A stretch of 64,000 nt of DNA from Streptomyces candidus (GTDB taxonomy: Bacteria; Actinomycetota; Actinomycetes; Streptomycetales; Streptomycetaceae). Below the pieces are notes generated by a model, which saw only the letters and a program-made list of their open reading frames with translations, was not told the origin of the DNA and searched no databases. The stretch spans positions 1-64,000 of the forward strand of contig NZ_JACHEM010000014.1 in the NCBI RefSeq assembly GCF_014207445.1. The letters are read 5' to 3'. Both the position numbers and the translations under genes were made by a program. Shown in pieces: positions 42,504 through 50,698 of this stretch. The stretch's first letter is position 1. The number at the start of each line of letters is the position of its first letter.

Positions 42504-43517
42504 ATGGCAGGCAATCGTCAGCCCACGATCAAAACCGTCGCCGCTCGCGCCGGCGTGGGGCGGACCACGGTGTCCCGCGTGGTCAACGGCTCGGACCTGG
42601 TCAGCGCGGACGCCCGCGCGCGGGTTCTCGCGGCGATCAAGGAGCTCAACTACGTTCCCAACTCCGTTGCCCGGGGCCTGGTCACCAGCCGCACCGACTC
42701 GGTGGCGCTGGTGATCCCGGAGTCCGAGAGCCGTCTCGGCTCGGAGCCGTACTTCGCCGCGCTGATCCGCGGGGTGAGCGCCGCACTCGCCGACACCAGG
42801 ACACAACTGCAACTCACGCTGGTTCGCGACCAGTCCGAGCGGGACCAGATGATCGCTTCGGTGACCACCCGCCGGGTCGACGGCGTGCTGCTGGTCTCGG
42901 TCCACGCGGACGACCCGCTGCCCGGCATGCTGGAGGAGATGGGCCTGCCCACCGTGCTGGCCGGCCGCCGCGACGAGCGGGAGAACCTGAGTTACGTCGA
43001 CTCCGACAACGCAGGCGGCGCCGCCGCGGCCGTCCGGCACCTGCTGGACCGAGGCCGCCGCCGCATCGCCACCATCGCCGGGCCGCTCGACATGGACGTC
43101 GGCCGGGCCCGGCTGGCGGGCTGGCGCGACGCCCACGGCGAGGCGGGAGTGCCCGCCGACGAAGTCCTGGTCCAGGGCGGTGACTTCACCGAGGAGGGCG
43201 GGCGTCGAGCAATGCGTTCGCTTCTTGAACGCGCACCGGATCTGGACGCTGTCTTCGCCGCGTCGGACCTGATGGCGGTAGGCGCCCTGGCCGAACTGCG
43301 CCGCCAGGACCGGCAGGTGCCGGGTGACGTCGCCGTCGTCGGATTCGAGGACTCCGTTCTCGCCCGCCACACCCATCCGCCGCTGACCACCGTGCGTCAG
43401 CCGGTCGAGGAACTCGGCCGCACGATGGCGCGGATCCTGACGGACATCACCCGGCACGGAGCGGAACGTCAGCAGGTGACGCTGCCGACCAGGCTGGTGG
43501 TGCGCGAGTCGTCCTGA
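42504..43517 (+). CDS. LacI-family transcriptional repressor (CebR-like paralogue)
   Basis: A 337-residue repressor. The N-terminal HTH TIKTVAARAGVGRTTVSRVV and hinge VPNSVARGL bind DNA; the rest is a periplasmic-binding-like sensor (VALVIPESESRLGSEPYF, VDGVLLVSVHADDP, GDVAVVGFEDS, PPLTTVRQPVEELGR). GGAGG at 42494-42498 precedes ATG 42504. It is divergent from the sugar ABC operon with two palindromes between, and a third before the Gfo/Idh gene. The inducer is probably the imported sugar or its hydrolysis product. Confidence 0.95.
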   Translation: MAGNRQPTIKTVAARAGVGRTTVSRVVNGSDLVSADARARVLAAIKELNYVPNSVARGLVTSRTDSVALVIPESESRLGSEPYFAALIRGVSAALADTRTQLQLTLVRDQSERDQMIASVTTRRVDGVLLVSVHADDPLPGMLEEMGLPTVLAGRRDERENLSYVDSDNAGGAAAAVRHLLDRGRRRIATIAGPLDMDVGRARLAGWRDAHGEAGVPADEVLVQGGDFTEEGGRRAMRSLLERAPDLDAVFAASDLMAVGALAELRRQDRQVPGDVAVVGFEDSVLARHTHPPLTTVRQPVEELGRTMARILTDITRHGAERQQVTLPTRLVVRESS

Positions 43518-43556
43518 CGCCCGTTCCATGCCGGTCTCGGGCCCGGGCCATTTCGT

Positions 43557-43665
43557 TTGGATCGGTCGTTCGTGGGTCAGGGGGTGCGGTTGCCCGGTGC
43601 GCAGCGGGCGCGGATCGAGCCGTTGCTCCCGGACGGGACGCCGAAGCGGGCCGGTCGTTGGTCGT
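43557..43665 (+). mobile_element. N-terminal remnant of an IS5-type transposase
   Basis: The plus strand reads MDRSFVGQGVRLPGAQR then ARIEPLLPDGTPKRAGRW, matching the start of IS5-group transposases (LSDAQWARIEPLLPD...). The expected continuation is absent, so it is a truncated fragment just after the repressor gene. No terminal repeats seen. Confidence 0.65.
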
Positions 43666-43752
43666 CAGGATCACGTCCAGCAGGATCTGCGAGGTCGGCC
43701 GCACCTGTGCGAGGCGCTCGGCCGGAGGCGGACCGGCAGGAATCCGGCCCTC

Positions 43753-44280
43753 CTACTCGGCGTCCTCGGGTGACTCACTGAACATGTCGAGGTAGTGCTG
43801 TGCGTGGACCGGGTGGTAGTCGCCGAAGTCGACGGATGCCGGGTCACCGCCGGTCTCGGCGACGACAAGCCGGTCGAGGTAATAGTCCCAGCCGGGGCCG
43901 ACGCCGCTCGCCATCAGCGGGTCGCCGACGGACTGGGAGAAGGTGAGCGTGGTGCAGCCCTCGTGCTCGACGAGCGTGAGAGTCATGTGCCAGACGATGT
44001 CCTGGCCGGGCACCTGCGACGTGAGGACCAGGCGGTGGGGGGCCTGGCACTCCTGGATGGTGAAGAGCTCGGCCTGGTGCTCGTCGCCCTCGTAGAGCAT
44101 CCGGAAGTCGACCGAGCCGGTCGAGGGGTCGCCGGTCCATTCGCCGATCCATCGGGCCAGACGGTCCGATTCGGTGACCGCAGCCCAGACGTCCTTGATG
44201 CCGGCCCGGAAGGTGCGGTCGAAGGCGATGCTGTCCAAGCCGTCGATGGTCGAGCGACGCCCGGTGGGGGTGCTGGTCAT
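43753..44280 (-). CDS. SRPBCC/AHSA1-like protein
   Basis: A 175-residue START-like fold protein. IAFDRTFRAGIKDVWAAVTE, ARWIGEWTGDPSTGSVDFRM, HRLVLTSQVPGQDIVWHMTL and CTTLTFSQSVGDP match the AHSA1 family, which bind hydrophobic ligands or act as Hsp90-activator-like proteins. Its ATG overlaps the stop of the ArsR regulator (ATGA at 44277-44280). The ArsR-AHSA1 pair is a widespread two-gene unit; the ligand is unknown. Confidence 0.88.
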   Translation of the reverse strand: MTSTPTGRRSTIDGLDSIAFDRTFRAGIKDVWAAVTESDRLARWIGEWTGDPSTGSVDFRMLYEGDEHQAELFTIQECQAPHRLVLTSQVPGQDIVWHMTLTLVEHEGCTTLTFSQSVGDPLMASGVGPGWDYYLDRLVVAETGGDPASVDFGDYHPVHAQHYLDMFSESPEDAE

Positions 44281-44654
44281 GCGGATTCCTCCTGAGGTCT
44301 TCCGGTATCGGGAGCGGCGTCGGTGCCGTCCCGGTGCTCGCGGACGGTTCTGCGGACCTCCAGGTCGAGTGCGTCGAAGGCGCTCTCGGGAATGGGAGGG
44401 CGGCGCCCGGCGAGCTCGTCGAGCAGGGCGCGGACCGGGGCGAGCCCCGGACGGGCGAGCGCGTAGTGCCGCTCGCGACCATGGTCCTCGACGGTGGCCA
44501 GACCGGCCTCCGTGAGCAGACGCAGGTGCTTGCTCACCGCGGGCCGGCTGATCGGATGCCGTGCCGCGAGGTCGACCACTCTGGCCGGGCCGGAAGCGAG
44601 TGCGCGCAGCAGATCCCGGCGCACGGGGTCAGCCAAGGCGATGAACGGGTCCAC
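44277..44654 (-). CDS. ArsR-family transcriptional regulator
   Basis: A 125-residue winged-helix protein: DPVRRDLLRALASGPARVVD, then HPISRPAVSKHLRLLTEAG and LATVEDHGRERHYALARPG. No metal-binding Cys pair is seen, so it is probably a ligand-type ArsR. It starts at GTG 44654. A 24-bp perfect palindrome lies 5 bp upstream of the start codon, where repression would block both promoter and ribosome site. Overlaps the AHSA1 gene by 4 bp. Confidence 0.92.
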   Translation of the reverse strand: MDPFIALADPVRRDLLRALASGPARVVDLAARHPISRPAVSKHLRLLTEAGLATVEDHGRERHYALARPGLAPVRALLDELAGRRPPIPESAFDALDLEVRRTVREHRDGTDAAPDTGRPQEESA

Positions 44655-44659
44655 CCCCT

Positions 44660-44683
44660 ATTGGTAACCCATGGGTTACCAAT
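44660..44683. promoter_or_regulatory. 24-bp perfect palindrome, probable ArsR operator
   Basis: Both arms are perfect: the left arm 44660-44671 reads ATTGGTAACCCA and the right arm is its complement. It starts 5 bp before the regulator's GTG. Confidence 0.85.
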
Positions 44684-45156
44684 TCACAAGTCCTCGGCCC
44701 TACGTTCTCCACAGTTCTCCGGACGAGGAAGCGGCCGCCGGGGCGACCAGGCACTGTCGGCCCTGGCGGGAATGGTCCCGGCCGATCTCCCACAAGTCAT
44801 GGGAACGCTCACCTTCGGGGGCCTGGCGGACTCCCTGGACCGCCTCTCCCTCGAACGGGGACGGGTACCGGCCCCATCCGCCTGCCGTACGCGCCGCGAC
44901 CAGCCGGGAGCGCGGCACGAGGCGGCGCATGCGCCCTGGCCGCCGGTCCCGCGATCCCCTGCTGTCCCTCGCCCGGGGCGTCCCTTGTCCCAGCACGGCC
45001 TTGTACTCGGCGAAGTCGATGGAGGTGAGGAGCCGGCTCCAGTACCGGGCGGCTGATAGCGCGGCGAGCCCACACCGTCCGCTGCTCCCTGGTTCCCAGC
45101 CGCGTACGGGACGGGCAGCCAGGTGGCGCACCGCGACGTCTCGCCGCCGCCTTCCC
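44684..45156. other. Intergenic region, possible decayed fragment
   Basis: Minus-strand bases near 44980-45060 read RYWSRLLTSIDFAEYKAVLG, which looks protein-like, but no start, stop or family fits. Nothing else seen over 470 bp. Confidence 0.35.
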
Positions 45157-45633
45157 TCAGACGGCCTGGCGGCCGGCGACGTCGCCGCAGGGGTCGTCGG
45201 CGAGCACGATGGACACGCTGACCCGCTTACCGACGGGCTCCCGCTGAATGGTGAAGGTCCGGCAGAGGGCCATCACGATCTCCAAGCCGTGCTGGCCGAC
45301 CCGCGCCGGGTCCGCGGGCAGCACCAGCGGCAACGCGGTGCTGCTGTCCCACACAGACACCTGGACAGCCCCGTCCTCGATCTCCAAGGTCAGCAGGCAC
45401 GGTCCGGGCGCGTACTTGCGGGCGTTGGTCACCAGCTCGCTCACCGCGAGCTGCACCATGCCCATCGCCCGCCCCGACACCGGCAGCCCATGAACTGCCT
45501 GCACGGACGTGAGAAAATCCCGCACGAGAGCACGCGCCTCAGCGATCTCCTCACTGCCCTCGAACGCGGCGGAGACAACAATGGGACGGGCTGCCAGCAG
45601 CTCGTACTCCGCATCCTGCACCGACAGGTCCAT
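45157..45633 (-). CDS. ATP-binding regulatory protein (anti-sigma-like HATPase)
   Basis: A 158-residue GHKL-type ATPase domain. The N box is QLAVSELVTNARKYAPGP and the G box is ARVGQHGLEIVMALCRT, with EDGAVQVSVWDSSTA between them. Streptomyces have many such small kinases-like proteins, homologous to anti-sigma factors SpoIIAB/RsbW, that act with anti-anti-sigma proteins. No sigma factor or antagonist is adjacent here. ATG 45633 is preceded by AAGGCGG. Confidence 0.87.
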   Translation of the reverse strand: MDLSVQDAEYELLAARPIVVSAAFEGSEEIAEARALVRDFLTSVQAVHGLPVSGRAMGMVQLAVSELVTNARKYAPGPCLLTLEIEDGAVQVSVWDSSTALPLVLPADPARVGQHGLEIVMALCRTFTIQREPVGKRVSVSIVLADDPCGDVAGRQAV

Positions 45634-46132
45634 ACATCCGCCTTCTTTCCAAAGCGTTGCGTGCCCCTCCCGCTTACCCACGAATCCGCAGCACACGCCG
45701 CTACCGGCCCAGCAGCCGCAAATGCACGCCGAGGCCCCCCTCCGCCGTGCCCGGCAACGCAACGACCTGCTGTTGGCCATGCCCGGCGACTGCCCCCGCT
45801 CGTCCAGGTGGCCGGGGCGAGGGAAGGCAGTGGCGTCGTCCACGACGACACCACCTTCGCGTCGGTGATCCCCGTGATCGAGCAGACCCTGGCCACCGCG
45901 GCCGAGGAAAGCGTCGGCGACGCCCACCAGCTGGCTGGGAGGGCTCCTCGTCCACGCCGTCGGGAACTGGACATTTGGCGCCTACCGCCGCGGGTCGGTC
46001 GTCATCCCTGCGGTCGCGAGGACATCAGCCGTGTCGCAGACGACGCAGTTCCGGGTTATGAGTTCTCGACTCTGGTCGAGCCGAATCCGTTCCTTCCCTG
46101 CACGGGTCGGTGGCGGAGGGCAGAGCGGGGGT
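45634..46132. other. Intergenic region, no gene recognised
   Basis: Plus-strand text around 45830-45930 reads VVHDDTTFASVIPVIEQTLA, protein-like and perhaps decayed, but not assignable. No repeat or RNA seen. Confidence 0.35.
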
Positions 46133-46165
46133 CGGCCGCTCCCGCGCCGGGTGCGGGAGCGGCCG
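46133..46165 (-). terminator. Terminator hairpin after the SH3-domain gene
   Basis: CGGCCGCTCCCGC (46133-46145) pairs perfectly over 13 bp with 46153-46165. It begins 5 bp after the gene's stop. Confidence 0.87.
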
Positions 46166-46170
46166 GCGGG

Positions 46171-46551
46171 TCACCAGCAGCGGGAGCTGACGTTGCCCAC
46201 CTCGTTGCCCTTGAGCAGGCCGCCCCAGATCCACCTCTCGTCCGCGAGGTACACCCACTTGTTGTGGGTGTAGCCGTTGGCGGTGACCGTGCCGCCCTCC
46301 GTCCAGCACACGGCGGTGAGGTTCTGGTTGGCCGCGACGGTGTAGGCGATGGAGTAGCCCGTCGACGGCCCGATCCGCACATTGCCCTGGACCCAGGTGG
46401 TGACCGTCTGGAACGCGGCACTCGCGTTCGGCCCGTCAGCCCGCGCGGCTTCCGCTGCGGAGGCCGGAGCCGCCATACCGGCCGCGGCCATCACGCCCAC
46501 CGCGGCCGCGATCATCAACTTGGTCAGCGGGCGTGAACTCGTCCTGCGCAT
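46171..46551 (-). CDS. Secreted SH3-domain protein
   Basis: A 126-residue protein with a Sec signal (LMIAAAVGVMAAAGMAAPAS). The mature domain WVQGNVRIGPSTGYSIAYTV, LTAVCWTEGGTVTANGYTHN and KWVYLADERWIWGGLLKGNE is a bacterial SH3 (SH3_3-like) fold, which binds cell-wall peptides. It has a Cys pair that may form a disulfide. AGGGGG lies before ATG 46551. It is probably a small extracellular wall-associated protein with no enzyme domain. Confidence 0.88.
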   Translation of the reverse strand: MRRTSSRPLTKLMIAAAVGVMAAAGMAAPASAAEAARADGPNASAAFQTVTTWVQGNVRIGPSTGYSIAYTVAANQNLTAVCWTEGGTVTANGYTHNKWVYLADERWIWGGLLKGNEVGNVSSRCW

Positions 46552-47179
46552 CTGCTGATTCCCCCTGTTGGGTTTCGGGAAGCCCTGGGCTGGGCGGTGT
46601 CCCTGGTGCGGCCAGCATCGCCTTTGGTCGAGCGCGGTGCAAGAGTCCTTCGGGAAACCTGGAAACGTCGTCGCGGCCGCGGCCGAGTCTGTGCATCGAG
46701 GCGGCTGTACGGGGGCCACGGGTGTCAACGTCCATTGGCGGCCCTCGACTTCGAAGTCTCCCTCGCGCGACCAGGAGCCCGGCCCGCACGACCGGCGGGC
46801 GGGCGGGCGGGCGGGCGACGGGTAGGTAGGAGATTGCCGCGGGTCCGGCAGCTTCCAACTGCGCGCCACCGGCCGCCAGGCCGACGGCCGCTGTCCCGCT
46901 CCACCCGAGCAAGCCGGCAGTCCGCCGGGGGCCCGAGGGATCGGTCTGCTGAGGGGAGCGGCATGCGCGTCGAACGCAGCGTCCCGTAGGCGCGGATGTC
47001 AGCCCCTCACACCCGAGGCAACCGACGCCGCACGCCGAGCCGGCGGGACCCGCAGTCCGGTAACCGGCTCTCCCGGCCGATCGGGACCTGGGCTCGCTCC
47101 GGAACTCCCCGTACGACCAGAAGGTGGAAGACTGGCGACTTCGAGGTGCGCGACGCGGTTGAGTGGGAACTCGTGACAG
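46552..47179. other. Intergenic region with GGGC repeats
   Basis: About 630 bp without a convincing gene. GGGC is repeated five times at 46797-46816, a tract that could form G-quadruplex DNA. The short frames nearby read Arg/Pro-rich on both strands. Confidence 0.45.
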
Positions 47180-47416
47180 ATGACTTCCTCTCCGACACCG
47201 GATCCTGACCCCGATACCACTACCGGCCTGGAGGCCGGCGGGGGCGTGCCGCCGGGGGAAACCCCTCCCGCGGAAAGCAGCATGCCCGGGGCCGGCCCCC
47301 AAGAGACGCACAACCCGCCCAAAGGGTGGGCGAAGGCGCCGTTGGCGCTGATCATCGGCCTCGCAGTGGTGGTAGCCGGCTTCTTCCTGGCGTACGCGAT
47401 CGTCCTGTTGCTGTGA
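47180..47416 (+). CDS. DUF6480 family small membrane protein
   Basis: A 78-residue protein. TTGLEAGGGVPPGETPPAES, then GAGPQETHNPPKGWAKAP and one membrane helix (LALIIGLAVVVAGFFLAYAI) match the small Streptomyces DUF6480 family. The N-terminus is Pro/Gly/Thr-rich and cytosolic or exposed, the C-terminal helix a tail anchor. Function unknown. It stands alone; the ribosome site is a weak GAGTGGGA. Confidence 0.85.
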   Translation: MTSSPTPDPDPDTTTGLEAGGGVPPGETPPAESSMPGAGPQETHNPPKGWAKAPLALIIGLAVVVAGFFLAYAIVLLL

Positions 47417-47553
47417 CGCGTACAGCGGCGTGCCGCAGGACGTCCCTGCTCGCTCCTCGTGGACCAGAGAGCTTCGCAGCTCCAATCGGCCCCCACACCT
47501 GTGCATGGACGACACGAAGTTGGCTACGCAGCGCTTTGACGGCAGGGCGCAAG

Positions 47554-48393
47554 TTACTGCAGCTGTGCGCTTCGAGGCTTCGAGCGTCCCGCAACGGTGA
47601 AGACGCTGCCTTGCGGGTCACGGAGGGTGGTGGCGCGGGTGTGCCGGTCCCCGTGGCGCACCAGGGATCCGCCATGGAGCAGCGCCTGGCGCACTGTGGC
47701 CTCCGGGTCGGTGACCGTGAAGCAGACCTCCCACTGCGGCCGGTCCGCCGGGTCGATGGCCGCGTCGTCGGCGCCCGATCCGAGGCGCGCGAGCACCCTC
47801 CCTTCCTGGCTGAGCACCACTTCGTCATGCTCATAGCCGACGTCACAGCAGCCGGGACGTTCGCAGGCCCAGTCCAGGACCTGGCCGTAGAAGATGGCCG
47901 CGTCGAAGGCGTCCGGTGACCTCAGGCGCAGCCTGACCGGGGCGTCGACACGCCAGGAGTGCCAGTTGGAGACCAGCTGGCCCTCCCAGATACCGAACAC
48001 GGCGCCGCCCCGGTCCGCCGCGAGCGCGGCTCGGCCCGTCGGGAAGCGCAGTGGTCCTACGGCGACGGTGGCGCAACGCTCCCGGATCCGGGCAGCCGCC
48101 GCATCGGCGTCTTCGACCGCGAAGTAGGGCGTCCATGCGACGGGAACACCGAGCGCCGAAGCGAGAGCCCCGATGCCGGCCACGGGTCGGCCCTCGTGGA
48201 GTGCGATGCAGAAGCCCTCGCCGAGCCTCAGCGGGCGGAACGTCCAGCCGAAGACCGCGCCGTAAAAGGACTGCGCGTCCGCCAGGTCGTGCGTCAACAG
48301 GCTCGTCCAACAGGGGGCGCCGACGATCTCGCGGCTCGTCGTCGCGTCTGCGGCACGAGCCGCGGTGCTGTGTTCGGTCATCGCACTCGACAT
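47554..48393 (-). CDS. VOC family (glyoxalase/dioxygenase-fold) protein, two domains
   Basis: About 279 residues with two vicinal-oxygen-chelate domains. The first has TSLLTHDLADAQSFYGAVFG, EGRPVAGIGAL and AWTPYFAVEDADAAAARI. The second has IFYGQVLDWACERPGCCDVG and WEVCFTVTDPEATVRQALLH. Such double-VOC proteins in Streptomyces are annotated as glyoxalase or hydroxylase. Start is ATG 48393 or ATG 48381. No substrate is inferable. Single gene. Confidence 0.87.
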   Translation of the reverse strand: MSSAMTEHSTAARAADATTSREIVGAPCWTSLLTHDLADAQSFYGAVFGWTFRPLRLGEGFCIALHEGRPVAGIGALASALGVPVAWTPYFAVEDADAAAARIRERCATVAVGPLRFPTGRAALAADRGGAVFGIWEGQLVSNWHSWRVDAPVRLRLRSPDAFDAAIFYGQVLDWACERPGCCDVGYEHDEVVLSQEGRVLARLGSGADDAAIDPADRPQWEVCFTVTDPEATVRQALLHGGSLVRHGDRHTRATTLRDPQGSVFTVAGRSKPRSAQLQ

Positions 48394-48795
48394 CCAATGA
48401 GCAAGGGGACGCGGCAGCGGATCCGCTGAGACAGCACGCTCTGTGCGCATTGCCGTGCGAAGCCCGCACAGATGGATCAATTGCCCGGCTTCATCCGCTC
48501 TTGCCATGCTATCTGCCAGGGTGGCCATCGGGACCGCGGGCGGTGCTCCGCCTCATGTGGGTGCTGCTGGCAGATGGGCGACGAAACGCACGAGGCCGCA
48601 CAGGGTGGACAGGCGAGCGGCGACGGTGCCCGTGACGACTCGGGACACACCGACCGCGACGGTGCCGGGTACGGGCCACGCGTCCGTACCCGGCACCTGT
48701 GCCGCACCGGAGACCCCGCGAGCTGGCCGGAGGTCTACCAGCCCGCGCCGAAGGGCCACTGCTGGAGAGTCCGGACCGACACAGCGGGTGCTGCG
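48394..48795. other. Intergenic region, no gene called
   Basis: Open frames on both strands look like GC-driven text. It contains the hairpin at 48661-48697. Confidence 0.4.
48661..48697 (-). terminator. Strong hairpin
   Basis: GGTGCCGGGTACGG (48661-48674) pairs perfectly over 14 bp with 48684-48697 around a 9-base loop. It is 99 bp beyond the stop of the small gene at 48796. Confidence 0.75.
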
Positions 48796-48966
48796 TCAGG
48801 TGCCGTCCCGCACGTCGTCCGGGCTGAGTCCGGCTTCTTCCATCGCCTCGCGCAGGGTGCGTCCGGTGGCGCCCGCGTCCTGCTCCTCGGCGGCACCTTC
48901 GTTCTGTGCCGCCAGGGTGTCGTCGGTGGTCGTCGTCTTGGGTCGGTTCTCCTCGGGAACGGTCAT
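48796..48966 (-). CDS. Small conserved acidic protein
   Basis: A 56-residue protein starting MTVPEENRPKTTTTDD and ending LREAMEEAGLSPDDVRDGT. AAGGAG lies 6 bases before ATG 48966, a textbook site, which strongly supports a real gene despite its size. It is acidic, Thr/Glu-rich and mostly disordered with a C-terminal helix. It lies 54 bp downstream of another tiny gene on the same strand, so the two are probably co-transcribed. No family or function is known to me. Confidence 0.72.
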   Translation of the reverse strand: MTVPEENRPKTTTTDDTLAAQNEGAAEEQDAGATGRTLREAMEEAGLSPDDVRDGT

Positions 48967-49020
48967 GTCGTTCTCCTTGTGTACGTGTCCAGGTGCTGGT
49001 GTGCCTGCCTGCGTGCGGGA

Positions 49021-49212
49021 TCAGACCGGGTGGTCGGGTTGCTGCTCCGGAGGCGTGCCTCCACCCTTTCCTCCGCCCTTCTTCCCGCGGTCCGTGCCGT
49101 GTGCGCGGCCTCCGCTCGCGGTGGGCTCGGCCGCCTTCCGCGCCTGGCTGTCCTGCGGGGTACCGGCGCCTTTGTCGCTGCGCCGCAACTCGGGTTGCTG
49201 AGGATTCGACAT
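49021..49212 (-). CDS. Small basic disordered protein
   Basis: A 63-residue protein starting MSNPQQPELRRSDKGAGTPQ, then Gly/Lys-rich (DRGKKGGGKGGGTPPEQQP). AGGAAGGAT lies about 9 bases before ATG 49212. It has no membrane helix and would be disordered; such sequences occur in Streptomyces near stress genes. Its function is unknown. It lies just upstream of the 56-residue gene. Confidence 0.65.
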   Translation of the reverse strand: MSNPQQPELRRSDKGAGTPQDSQARKAAEPTASGGRAHGTDRGKKGGGKGGGTPPEQQPDHPV

Positions 49213-49659
49213 CGGGGCTGATCCTTCCTGGGATGTTGCCGGAACGCTTGTCCATGGGACGGGTAGCCGGGGCTTCTGCTTGCCAAACATGCACGTTGCG
49301 CCGCAGTGCAGGCGCCGAACGACAAGCGGGGGGATCCGGTGCGCGTCGCGGCCGTCCCTTCGGCCTTCGCGGCAGGGCGAGGGCGGCCTCCGGGATCGGC
49401 CCGGCGGGCCGCCTCCCGCGGGATGTGGACGGCACGCGCCGAGGTCTCCGGCACGCCGACGCGCTCGATCCCGTCCGCCATGGGTTCCGCTCTTCGTCGC
49501 CACCATTGTCCTCCCGCAGCGCGTCTGTCGCACACCGCCGCACGACCGGGCGTCGCGGGTGGGACGGGCACGACAGCGACCCACGCGTCCGCGCGCCAGT
49601 GTGCCGAGCCGCGGCCCAGGCTCCAGGAACGGGCTGCACCGAGGAACGGAACGGCCGCG
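49213..49659. other. Intergenic region, possible small frame
   Basis: A minus-strand frame from 49481 reads MADGIERVGVPETSARAVH then becomes Arg/Pro-rich; it may be a small gene but lacks a clear ribosome site and is not called. Nothing else seen. Confidence 0.35.
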
Positions 49660-50424
49660 CTAAAGGTCGTCGCACACGGCCTTGCGGACCTCGTCCTTTC
49701 CGTCGAACCGCTCCGCCGAAGTGTTGGCGAGCGCGGCGACGAGCGCCTCGGACGCGCCGTTGTCCCGGGCCAGCCGGATCAAGTCCTCCCTCCGGGCGGG
49801 AAAGTCGGCGCCCTTGAGCGCATGCCACAGTTCGGCCGGGCCGATACGGGCCGGGGTCCCGTTCCTGTGGCCGTGGAGGGCGTGCCGGACCATCTCCACA
49901 AGCCCCGCGCCCGGGGTCCGCGCAGTGTTCCCGGCCGGTGCGGCCGGGAAGCCCGCGCGCGGCCGGATCGGTACCGCCTCCCGGACGTCGCGGATCCGAG
50001 CGCCCATCTCGCCCAGCGTCGCCGTCGGACAGTGGTGGCGCAGCCCGGGGACGACATCGCCCTCGTGGTTGCGCACATGCGCGGAGAATTCGGCCTTCAG
50101 CACACCGACGAACCTCACGAACCGCGGATCCCCCTCCTCCAACCCTTCGAGGTCCTTCAGGAACTGTTCGATCCTCGCGTGCTCGGCCAGCGTTCTGTCA
50201 GCGAGCGCCTCGCCTCCCGGCACATGCTGCCGGACGGCGGGGCAGAGGTGCTCCTCCTCGGCCACGCAGTGGCGAATCAGCTCGATCGTCAGGCGGTCGG
50301 CGAGCGTACGGCCCTTCCCCGTCCCCGGCGGCGTGTTCTCCAGACGTACGAAAAGCTTTTCCACCTCGCGGTGGCCGGTGACCAGTTCGGTGATGCCGTC
50401 GACCTGCTCGCTCACGGTCGCCAT
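49660..50424 (-). CDS. Hemerythrin-domain protein with DUF2795-like C-terminus
   Basis: A 254-residue protein. Residues 1-150 are a hemerythrin four-helix bundle: ELVTGHREVEKLFVRLE, IELIRHCVAEEEHLCPAVRQ, RTLAEHARIEQFLKDLEGLE and AEFSAHVRNHEGDVVPGLR. These His and Glu residues match the di-iron ligands for O2 or NO binding. The C-terminal 60 residues (GPAELWHALKGADFPARRED, LAALANTSAERFDGKDEVR) resemble DUF2795. The combination occurs in actinomycetes and suggests redox or oxygen sensing. ATG 50424 starts MATVSEQVDG. Confidence 0.88.
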   Translation of the reverse strand: MATVSEQVDGITELVTGHREVEKLFVRLENTPPGTGKGRTLADRLTIELIRHCVAEEEHLCPAVRQHVPGGEALADRTLAEHARIEQFLKDLEGLEEGDPRFVRFVGVLKAEFSAHVRNHEGDVVPGLRHHCPTATLGEMGARIRDVREAVPIRPRAGFPAAPAGNTARTPGAGLVEMVRHALHGHRNGTPARIGPAELWHALKGADFPARREDLIRLARDNGASEALVAALANTSAERFDGKDEVRKAVCDDL

Positions 50425-50698
50425 TCCTTTCGAGGCTCGCACACGACACAGAGGCTGTGCCGTGTCCCGCCGCAGTCGCGCTGACCGCGGGCGCCAACCC
50501 CAGGTGCCCAGCGGACCGCACGCGTAACACCGGACGTGCGCGCCGCCGTCGACCCCGGTCCCGGACGTGCCGCGCGTTCTCCTCACCGGCGGGGAGAACG
50601 CCGTCACCCGTACTGCGGAGGGGTGCGGAACGAGCGGCCCGTCGGCCGTCCGGCCGCCGGGGGGATCGTCCGGCGCGGCGGCTGTGCCGACTGGGAGG

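Noticed and set aside
46797..46816. GGGC x5 as a CRISPR or regulatory array
   Set aside because: It is a simple tetranucleotide run with no spacers; only a possible G-quadruplex.
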